Shown one piece after another: positions 56,389 through 64,000 of a DNA stretch of 64,000 bases. The notes under the pieces are model-generated. The model saw nothing but the letters and a program-made list of their open reading frames with translations, searched no databases and had not been told where the DNA came from. Positions within the stretch are counted from its first letter, which is position 1, and every line of letters starts with the position of its first letter. The position numbers and the translations under genes were made by a program. The DNA is from Natribacillus halophilus (GTDB lineage Bacteria > Bacillota > Bacilli > Bacillales > Marinococcaceae), in contig NZ_FNEN01000003.1 in NCBI RefSeq assembly GCF_900100185.1, forward strand, positions 203,012-267,011, in the 5' to 3' direction.

Positions 56389-57933
56389 TTACGAATGCAG
56401 CGAAGGTTCCGGTTGCTCTGACGGCGCTTCGGCGAGAATGCGATTAACGGCGTTCACATACGCGTGAGCGGATGCTTCCAGTACATCGTGAGCGGTTCCC
56501 CGACCAATGGACGTTTGCCCCGCATATGTCACATGGACGACGACTTCCGCAAGGGCATCTTCGCCGCTGCTGACCGATTGAATCCGATAGTCATCCAGCT
56601 GGATCGGGGACCCTACGATGCGCTCAAGTGTATTGTATACGGCTTCCACACTGCCTGATCCGGTTGCAGCTTCCCGTGTTTCCTGCCCATCCGGCATTTT
56701 CATCGTAATCGTCGCTGTCGGAATGTTATGCGTCCCTACGTTCACCTGGAGGGCGAGCATTTCATACGCTTTTGTCTCTTCTTCGAATTTATCGGCGACA
56801 AGCAGTGCGAAAATATCATCATCCGAGATGTCTTTCTTTTTGTTCGCCAGCTGCTTGAATGATTTAAAAACGCGTTTCAACTCATCTTCCGGCGGGTCAA
56901 AGCCGAGCTCCAGCACTTTGTTCTTGAACGCGTGTTTGCCGGATAGTTTTCCAAGCACGAGCTTATTCGTATCGACTCCTACGAGTTCCGGTGTGATGAT
57001 TTCGTAGGTCGTGCTTTCCTTGAGCACGCCATCCTGGTGAATGCCGGCTTCATGAGCGAATGCGTTGCTGCCGACGATCGCTTTGTTTCCGGGGACAACA
57101 TTACCGGTTAATTTGCTTACAAGGCTGCTCGTGCGTTTGATTTCCTGAAGACTGAGACTCTGCTTGGCCTCGTAGTGATCCTGGCGAATGTGAAGGGCGA
57201 CGGCGATTTCTTCGAGAGATGCGTTTCCGGCCCGTTCGCCGATACCATTAATGGTGCACTCCACTTGATCGGCGCCTCCCTCAACGGCAGCCAGAGAGTT
57301 GGCGACGGCCATGCCCAAATCATCATGACAGTGTGTGGATAGTGTGATGTCCTCAGCACCTTTCACATTTTCCTTGACATACTTGAACATGGCTCTAATT
57401 TCCTGAGGTGTCGTGTAGCCAACGGTGTCCGGCAAGTTAATGACGTCCACACCGGCTTTGATGACTTCTTCCATGATTTTCGTCAAAAAGGCCCAATCCG
57501 TGCGGCAGGCATCTTCCGCTGACCATTGCACGACGGAAAACCGTTCCTTCGCATAACGCACAGCTTCAACAGAGTCCCGGATCACTTCTTCGGGCGTCAT
57601 CATTAATTTGTGGTCCATATGAACCGCAGAGGTAGCGATAAAAAGATGAATACGCGGGATGGGTGAGTCTTTTAATGCTTCCCATGCGGTATCGATATCG
57701 CTTTTCGCGAGTCTGGAAAGCCCGGTCACCGAACTGTTCTTGACGGCATTTGCGATTTGCTGGACCGAGTGGAAATCGCCATCATTGGAAGCGGGGAAGC
57801 CCGCCTCGATGATGTCCACGCCGAGACGGTCCAGTTGTTTGGCGATCTTGAGCTTTTCGTCCCGATTGAGGTTAAGCCCCGGTTGCTGTTCTCCGTCTCG
57901 CAACGTCGTGTCAAAAAAATCAATTCTCCGCAC
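56389..57933 (-). CDS. leuA: 2-isopropylmalate synthase
   Basis: 514 aa. TIM-barrel signature [16 protein letters not shown] and [30 protein letters not shown]-type segment (split here in two by reading), plus the C-terminal LeuA allosteric domain (leucine feedback). GTG start overlapping the ilvC stop by 14 nt, AAGGAG 9 nt upstream. Confidence 0.97.
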   Translation of the reverse strand: MRRIDFFDTTLRDGEQQPGLNLNRDEKLKIAKQLDRLGVDIIEAGFPASNDGDFHSVQQIANAVKNSSVTGLSRLAKSDIDTAWEALKDSPIPRIHLFIATSAVHMDHKLMMTPEEVIRDSVEAVRYAKERFSVVQWSAEDACRTDWAFLTKIMEEVIKAGVDVINLPDTVGYTTPQEIRAMFKYVKENVKGAEDITLSTHCHDDLGMAVANSLAAVEGGADQVECTINGIGERAGNASLEEIAVALHIRQDHYEAKQSLSLQEIKRTSSLVSKLTGNVVPGNKAIVGSNAFAHEAGIHQDGVLKESTTYEIITPELVGVDTNKLVLGKLSGKHAFKNKVLELGFDPPEDELKRVFKSFKQLANKKKDISDDDIFALLVADKFEEETKAYEMLALQVNVGTHNIPTATITMKMPDGQETREAATGSGSVEAVYNTLERIVGSPIQLDDYRIQSVSSGEDALAEVVVHVTYAGQTSIGRGTAHDVLEASAHAYVNAVNRILAEAPSEQPEPSLHS

Positions 57934-58942
57934 GTGAAACCACTCCTTTTTGATCGCCTTTGACGAAAGGCATCATCTCACGAAGCTTCTGACCGACGGC
58001 CGTAATTTCGTGTTCAAGCTCGCGCTGATTAATGGCATTGAATTCCGGACGGTTAGCCTGATTTTCCAAAATCCAGCCTTTCGCGAATTTACCCGACTGA
58101 ATATCGTTCAGGATCTCGCGCATTTCCTCTTTCGTATCTTCGGTAATGATCCTTTTGCCTGACTGGAAATCGCCCCATTGCGCGGTGTCGGAGATTGAAT
58201 AACGCATATACTCCAGTCCACCTTCGTACATGAGGTCAACGATCAACTTCATCTCGTGCAGACATTCAAAGTAAGCGATCTCCGGTTGATAGCCGGCTTC
58301 AACGAGTGTTTCAAATCCTGCTTTGACAAGTTCAGTCGTTCCTCCGCAAAGGACCGCCTGCTCCCCGAAAAGATCCGTTTCCGTTTCTTCCCGGAAGGTC
58401 GTCGCGATAATGCCCGCGCGACCGGCACCAATTTGTTTCGCGTAAGCAAGGGCGAGATCTTTCGCTTCTCCATGCGGATCTTGCTCGATCGCGTAAAGAG
58501 CCGGAACGCCCGCGCCGGATTCAAACGTGCGCCGAACGATATGGCCGGGGCCTTTCGGAGCAATCATGAAAACATTCACGTCGGACGGCGGCTGAATTTG
58601 GCTAAAGTGAATGTTAAAGCCATGGGCGAAAACCAATGACTTTCCGGCTGTCAGCTCAGGCTTGATTTGTTTTTCATAGATATCCGGCTGCGTTTCATCC
58701 GGGAGGGCGAGCATGAGAATGTCAGCCTTTTCCGTGGCTTCATTGACTTCGTAAACGCTAAATCCTTCCTGTTCGGCTTTCTCCCACGACTTTCCTCTTC
58801 GCAAGCCGACGATCACGTCCACGCCGCTTTCTTTTAAGTTAAGGGCATGGGCGTGCCCCTGGGAGCCAAAACCGATAATCGCGACTGTTTTTCCCTGTAG
58901 AACACCTTCATTGACATCGTTGTTGTAATAGACTGTTGCCAT
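57920..58942 (-). CDS. ilvC: Ketol-acid reductoisomerase
   Basis: 340 aa from ATG 58942 (AAGGAG upstream); the frame to 58993 overlaps ilvN and is rejected. NADPH motif [17 protein letters not shown], acidic Mg site in the knotted domain ([20 protein letters not shown]). Class I short form. Confidence 0.97.
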   Translation of the reverse strand: MATVYYNNDVNEGVLQGKTVAIIGFGSQGHAHALNLKESGVDVIVGLRRGKSWEKAEQEGFSVYEVNEATEKADILMLALPDETQPDIYEKQIKPELTAGKSLVFAHGFNIHFSQIQPPSDVNVFMIAPKGPGHIVRRTFESGAGVPALYAIEQDPHGEAKDLALAYAKQIGAGRAGIIATTFREETETDLFGEQAVLCGGTTELVKAGFETLVEAGYQPEIAYFECLHEMKLIVDLMYEGGLEYMRYSISDTAQWGDFQSGKRIITEDTKEEMREILNDIQSGKFAKGWILENQANRPEFNAINQRELEHEITAVGQKLREMMPFVKGDQKGVVSRAEN

Positions 58943-58967
58943 TTTTACATCGCTCCTTATTCTTGTA

Positions 58968-59486
58968 TTATTGGATAAATGAATACTGCACATCTTGCGA
59001 GTGTTGTTTGGAACTTCTTTTTAAAGCGGTCGTGCCCGTTCGCGCCAATTCTTTCAACCCGTACGGTTTAATCAAATCGATGAAAGCTTCCACTTTTTGG
59101 TGATCACCGGTCACCTGCAGGGTCATGCTTTCGCGGCCGACATCGATGATGGTGGCCCGGAACGGGCTGGCAAGCGTTTCGATTTCCCCGCGCGTCTGCG
59201 GGGTTGCGACGACTTTAATCAATGCCAATTCCCGCGCTACAATCGTTTCATCCGATACGTCCCGGACCTTCAGGACATCGACTTGTTTGTTCAGCTGTTT
59301 GATCACTTGATCAAGGCCCCGGTGACTATCGACGTTGAGGACGAAGGTCATTCTGGAAACATCCGGGTTTTCCGTTACCCCAACGGTGATGCTTTCAATA
59401 TTGAATTGCCGTCGTGAGAACAATCCGGTAATGCGGTTTAATACCCCTGACGAGTTATTGACGGTAGCCGAAATGGTGCGTTTCAT
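58968..59486 (-). CDS. ilvN: Acetolactate synthase small (regulatory) subunit
   Basis: 172 aa. N-terminal ACT domain [24 protein letters not shown], which binds valine for feedback, and a C-terminal ALS_ss domain. ATG overlaps the ilvB stop (ATGA), so the subunits are coupled. Called ilvH in many genomes. Confidence 0.96.
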   Translation of the reverse strand: MKRTISATVNNSSGVLNRITGLFSRRQFNIESITVGVTENPDVSRMTFVLNVDSHRGLDQVIKQLNKQVDVLKVRDVSDETIVARELALIKVVATPQTRGEIETLASPFRATIIDVGRESMTLQVTGDHQKVEAFIDLIKPYGLKELARTGTTALKRSSKQHSQDVQYSFIQ

Positions 59487-61216
59487 GGCCGGATCCCCTC
59501 CATTTCATGATGTCCCTTGCCCGGAGCAATCATCGGATAACAATTCTCATCCGCGGTGACACGGAAATCGAATAGTACCGGGCCATCTTCGCGGAGGCCT
59601 TGTTTAAAGACTTCACGGGCGTCAGATGGTGTCTCAATTTTGTACCCCTTGATGTTATACGCTTCTGCCAATTTCAGAAAGTCCGGCTGAATCGGGAATA
59701 AAGAATGCGAATAACGTTCCTCATAGAAAAGCTCCTGCCATTGCCGCACCATTCCGAGCGACGCATTGTTGACGATCACAATTTTCACGGGAAGGTTCAA
59801 TTCCTGTAAAATCGACATTTCCTGCAGCGTCATCTGAAAACCTGCATCGCCGATGACAGCAATCACATCGCGATTCGGTTCAGCGAACTGGGCGCCGATG
59901 GCTGCGGGAAAGCCAAAACCCATCGTGCCCAAGCCACCGGAAGTCACCCAGCGATGCGGATTCGCAAACCGATAATATTGCGCCGCCCACATTTGATGCT
60001 GGCCGACGTCGGTGGTGACGACAGCCTCCCCGTTCGTTTCCTCATACATCAATTCCATGAGCGCCTGGGGTTTCAACGTTTTCTCGTCCCCGTGATACCA
60101 GAGGGGATAATTTTTGCTGTACGCCTTAAGATGATCGTGCCAGTCATCATATTGACCGGGTTCGTTGTTAAAACTGAGCAAACTTTTTAACGCTTCTTTG
60201 GCATCTCCCACGACCGGAATCGCGGTCTCCACGTTCTTGCCGATCTCCGCCGGGTCGATATCAACATGAGCGATTTCGGCATCAGGGGCGAAATGTTGCA
60301 GGCTCCCGGTTAAGCGATCATCAAAACGCGCGCCGATGTTGATGAGCAAGTCGCATTCATGAAGCGCCATGTTGGCCGCGTATAAACCGTGCATGCCGGC
60401 CATGCCCAAAAACAATGAATGATCCCCGGGAAAGGAGCCTAATCCCAATAACGTATTGGTCACCGGCAGCTGCTGCTGCTCGGCAAATTCGCGCAGTTCC
60501 TCGGCTCCATCCGCGTGCAGGACGCCGGAACCGGCCAGGATCACCGGTTTTTTCGCTCGTTGTACTGCCTGGCTCAACTTTTTGATTTGCAGACGATTAG
60601 GCTGTACCGTAGGTTGATAGCCGGGCATATGGACACTCTCCGGATATTTAAATTCTCCTTCAGCCGTTGAAACATCTTTGGGCAGATCGATAAGAACCGG
60701 CCCCGGCCTGCCTGTCGTGGCGATATGGAAAGCTTCTTTCATCACGCGCGGGATGTCGTCAACATGCCGCAACTGGAAATTATGCTTCGTGATCGGCATC
60801 GTTACACCGACAACGTCCGCTTCCTGAAAAGCGTCTGTGCCGATGACGTTCGTAGCTACTTGACCCGAGATCACGATGAGCGGCAAGGAATCGATCATGG
60901 CATCCGCAATACCTGTAACCACGTTTGTCGCCCCCGGGCCCGAAGTGACGATACAGACACCCGGATTTCCCGACACACGCGCGTATCCTTCCGCGGCATG
61001 GATCGCCCCTTGCTCATGACGGGCCAGGATATGATGGATGCCCATTTTGTAGATTTCATCATACGTCGGCAGGATCGCCCCGCCCGGATAGCCAAAGATC
61101 ATTTCCACTTTCTCTTCAGCGAGGGCGCGCAAGACAATCTGACTGCCGTTCATCCTTTTGGCGTCCGCGTGTTCTTTTGCCTTTTTCTCTGTTTGCACCT
61201 TAACGTTTGTGCCCAT
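59483..61216 (-). CDS. ilvB: Acetolactate synthase large (catalytic) subunit
   Basis: 577 aa from ATG 61216, which has AAGGAGG 7 nt upstream; an in-frame ATG at 61252 is less well placed. ThDP enzyme: catalytic Glu region [21 protein letters not shown] region, and ThDP motif [31 protein letters not shown] (key residues GDAGF...NN). First gene of the operon behind a Leu T-box. Confidence 0.97.
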   Translation of the reverse strand: MGTNVKVQTEKKAKEHADAKRMNGSQIVLRALAEEKVEMIFGYPGGAILPTYDEIYKMGIHHILARHEQGAIHAAEGYARVSGNPGVCIVTSGPGATNVVTGIADAMIDSLPLIVISGQVATNVIGTDAFQEADVVGVTMPITKHNFQLRHVDDIPRVMKEAFHIATTGRPGPVLIDLPKDVSTAEGEFKYPESVHMPGYQPTVQPNRLQIKKLSQAVQRAKKPVILAGSGVLHADGAEELREFAEQQQLPVTNTLLGLGSFPGDHSLFLGMAGMHGLYAANMALHECDLLINIGARFDDRLTGSLQHFAPDAEIAHVDIDPAEIGKNVETAIPVVGDAKEALKSLLSFNNEPGQYDDWHDHLKAYSKNYPLWYHGDEKTLKPQALMELMYEETNGEAVVTTDVGQHQMWAAQYYRFANPHRWVTSGGLGTMGFGFPAAIGAQFAEPNRDVIAVIGDAGFQMTLQEMSILQELNLPVKIVIVNNASLGMVRQWQELFYEERYSHSLFPIQPDFLKLAEAYNIKGYKIETPSDAREVFKQGLREDGPVLFDFRVTADENCYPMIAPGKGHHEMEGIRP

Positions 61217-61276
61217 CTCCGTTCCTCCTTCATCGCGTTGGTTCTCCATCATCGGCGCTCGACTCCTTTATTGAAA

Positions 61277-61595
61277 TAAAAAAACCTTTTCACCTCCATT
61301 GACCGAGTAGGTCAAAGGGGCGAAAAGGTTTCCGCGGTACCACCCTTTTTTCCGCGCAGTTTTCACTGGCAGACACTTGGCGCGAAGATCGCGCCTTTTT
61401 GGGTAACGACCTGGGTATAGTGAAGGCCCGGGCCGGCTGGAACTAGTAATCAATCCGTTCATCCCAGCACTCAGAGGGGAGTTCATCAGAAAGGGCACTA
61501 CCGCTTCTCAGCTTTGGCGGCTCTCTGTAAAATGCCGGTTTTCTGACTACTTATCCTCATCAGCGTGTTCGCTTATGCTGTTTTTTCCGTTTACG
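61277..61595 (-). ncRNA. T-box leader of the ilv-leu operon (Leu-specific)
   Basis: The minus strand has the T-box core GGGTGGTACCGC (61345-61334) and an intrinsic terminator AACCTTTTC/GAAAAGGTT with T-run (61282-61277). Stem I specifier region CTGATGAACTCCCC contains the Leu codon CTC, as in B. subtilis ilv-leu. Uncharged tRNA-Leu should permit readthrough. Confidence 0.92.
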
Positions 61596-61605
61596 TTTAT
61601 CTTCT

Positions 61606-61633
61606 ATTCTAACGTGTTATTTATGAATTGCAA
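61606..61633 (-). promoter_or_regulatory. SigA-type promoter of the ilv-leu T-box transcript
   Basis: -35 TTGCAA at 61633-61628, 16-nt spacer, -10 TAGAAT at 61611-61606, just after the ilvE stop. Confidence 0.65.
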
Positions 61634-61650
61634 TAGGGGATTATGATTTT

Positions 61651-62553
61651 TTAGCCCACTTCGGCTTCCTGAATATATACTTGCATGCCATCCGTTTTTA
61701 CTTTCTCCCGGAAACGCTCAGTGATATACTCCGTTTCCACTCCCGGTTTTCCATCATTGATGACGCGCCCGTCGACTTTCACGACCGCAATGACTTCAGC
61801 CGCCGTTCCCGTCAGAAAAACTTCATCGGCAACGTAAACATCATGACGGGTGAAGGGCTCCTCTTTGATCGTATAGCCTTCTTCTTCAGCTATCTCGATA
61901 ATGGCTTTGCGTGTAATGCCTTCCAGCGCACCAACATAACCAGGCGGCGTATAGAGCACTTTATCCTTGACGAGGAAAATGTTGTCTCCCGAACCTTCCG
62001 CCACATAGCCTTCGTTGTTCATCATGAGTGCTTCGGATACATTCGCGAGATTGGCCTCGATTTTGACGAGAATATTGTTGAGATAATTGAGCGACTTCAC
62101 CTTCGGGCTCAATACATCCGGCCGATTTCGTCTCGTCGCGACACTGACGATTTCAAGGCCGGTTTCATAAAGTTCCCGCGGGAAAAGCGCCAATTTTTCT
62201 GCGATCACGATGACCTGGGCCGTGCCGCAGCTTGCCGGGTCCAACCCCAGATTGCCGACACCCCTGGAGACGACGAGGCGTACATAAGCATCGCGCAGAT
62301 CATTTTTGCGGACGGTTTCGGCGATGATTTCTCTCATTTCATCGAATTCATAAGGCATCTCGAGCATGATCGATTTCGCGGACTCATACAAACGGACGAG
62401 ATGTTCATCTAATTTGTACACATTCCCATCGTAAGCGCGAATGCCTTCAAAAACGCCGTCGCCATACAGAAACCCGTGATCGTAAACGGAGATTTTCGCC
62501 TCTTCTTTGCGAACAAATTCCCCGTTCATAAAAATCCATTGCTCATCTGTCAT
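61651..62553 (-). CDS. ilvE: Branched-chain amino acid aminotransferase (class IV)
   Basis: 300 aa from ATG 62553. The frame continues to 62640, but those residues are translated from repeat copy G and are rejected. PLP fold type IV: VYDHGFLYGDGVFEGIRAYDG, PLP Lys in VKSLNYLNNILVK, and FLTGTAAEVIAVVKVDGR. Last step of Ile/Leu/Val synthesis. It sits just upstream of the T-box, so it is transcribed separately or by readthrough. Confidence 0.93.
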   Translation of the reverse strand: MTDEQWIFMNGEFVRKEEAKISVYDHGFLYGDGVFEGIRAYDGNVYKLDEHLVRLYESAKSIMLEMPYEFDEMREIIAETVRKNDLRDAYVRLVVSRGVGNLGLDPASCGTAQVIVIAEKLALFPRELYETGLEIVSVATRRNRPDVLSPKVKSLNYLNNILVKIEANLANVSEALMMNNEGYVAEGSGDNIFLVKDKVLYTPPGYVGALEGITRKAIIEIAEEEGYTIKEEPFTRHDVYVADEVFLTGTAAEVIAVVKVDGRVINDGKPGVETEYITERFREKVKTDGMQVYIQEAEVG

Positions 62554-62587
62554 TCCATTCTCACCCCGCCTCCTGACTGACCTTCGC

Positions 62588-62690
62588 TTTTTTTGCAGGT
62601 AAGAAAGTATAAACCACTTTCTTATCATGCATAAGTGCAACTAAGGCTTATCGCCTTAAAGGCTTGGCGCGATAAGCCAAGTTTTCTTTA
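62588..62690 (-). repeat. Interspersed two-hairpin element, copy G (full length, reverse)
   Basis: On the minus strand: TAAAGAAAACTTGGCTTATC, first hairpin closed by GGCGATAAGCC, GCACTTATGCATG, second hairpin TAAGAAAGT/ACTTTCTTA, and CCTGCAAAAAAA. It is the only copy reading leftward and the only one in a promoter-side (divergent) spacer, between ilvE and gdhA. Confidence 0.92.
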
Positions 62691-62838
62691 CTGTTGTTCG
62701 TGTGCAGTGGGCAACTGTATCTCCACAAGCGACAAAAATTATGTATTATTTATCTTACGCCGATTATGTATTAAGGTCAACCGTTTTTTTAAGATTGTAT
62801 AACTTTTTTATTCGCATTTTAAAATAAGTCTCGGTAAA

Positions 62839-62866
62839 TGACTAAACAAACCCGCGCTGATATGAT
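62839..62866 (+). promoter_or_regulatory. Possible promoter of gdhA
   Basis: TGACTA (62839-62844), 16-nt spacer, TATGAT (62861-62866). The -35 match is modest. Nothing else was recognised between the repeat and the gene. Confidence 0.4.
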
Positions 62867-62884
62867 AAGATGTTACAATATTAG

Positions 62885-64000
<1,116 letters not shown>

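Noticed and set aside
8165-62690. Classical insertion-sequence ends or REP elements with their own transposase
   Set aside because: No transposase frame, no consistent target duplications, and no REP-type tetranucleotide at the hairpin foot. Mobility remains only an inference.

Overview
The window is a chromosomal segment from an endospore-forming member of the Bacillaceae. Gene order follows the Bacillus subtilis blocks ilvBNC-leuABCD, ysoA-tig-clpX-lonB-lonA-engB-hemAXCDBL-spoVID-ysxE-valS-folC-comC-spoIIB-maf-radC-mreBCD-minCD-spoIVFA-spoIVFB-rplU-prp-rpmA. Strongly acidic exported proteins (Vpr-like protease, SodC-like lipoprotein, an unknown lipoprotein, a DUF1906 protein) suggest a moderately halophilic or haloalkaliphilic lineage. 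A Salicibibacter- or Geomicrobium-like genus is a guess, not a demonstration. No rRNA, tRNA, CRISPR, prophage or transposase gene was seen.

Layout. 1-4000: the end of an ABC-F ATPase gene (yfmR-like), a 50-residue Cys-containing peptide gene, and a YclNOP-like siderophore importer under a well-formed promoter with a perfect 7-1-7 Fur box. 4000-16700: an accessory stretch with a secreted subtilisin, two lipoproteins, an Ohr peroxidase, small membrane proteins, rodA, a detached cheA-cheW pair, a SodC-like protein and a DUF1906 cell-surface protein. 16700-30000: rplU-prp-rpmA with an L21 leader, the spoIVF pair, a Fic gene, minCD/mreBCD, radC, maf, spoIIB, comC and folC. 30000-42200: valS with a Val T-box, the spore-coat pair spoVID-ysxE, and the six-gene haem operon. 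42200-51700: engB, lonA, lonB, clpX, tig and ysoA. 51700-64000: a GltS-type symporter, the ilv-leu operon behind a Leu T-box, ilvE, and the first part of a divergent gdhA.

The coding part is mostly conserved housekeeping. The unusual part is in the spacers. (1) A two-hairpin interspersed element of about 100 bp occurs seven times, six on the + strand. In four copies its 3' A-run is also the U-tract of an intrinsic terminator belonging to the neighbouring minus-strand gene. (2) One copy appears split by a second palindromic element. (3) Three unrelated spacers hold tandem hairpin repeats that differ in sequence but share a period of exactly 52 bp; one of them is followed by four repeats with an exact 20-bp period. 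These repeats are the best candidates here for something undescribed.

Several long reading frames start inside these repeats or upstream of good ribosome sites. Starts were reset using Shine-Dalgarno spacing and family alignment from memory; all calls are by eye, with no database search.
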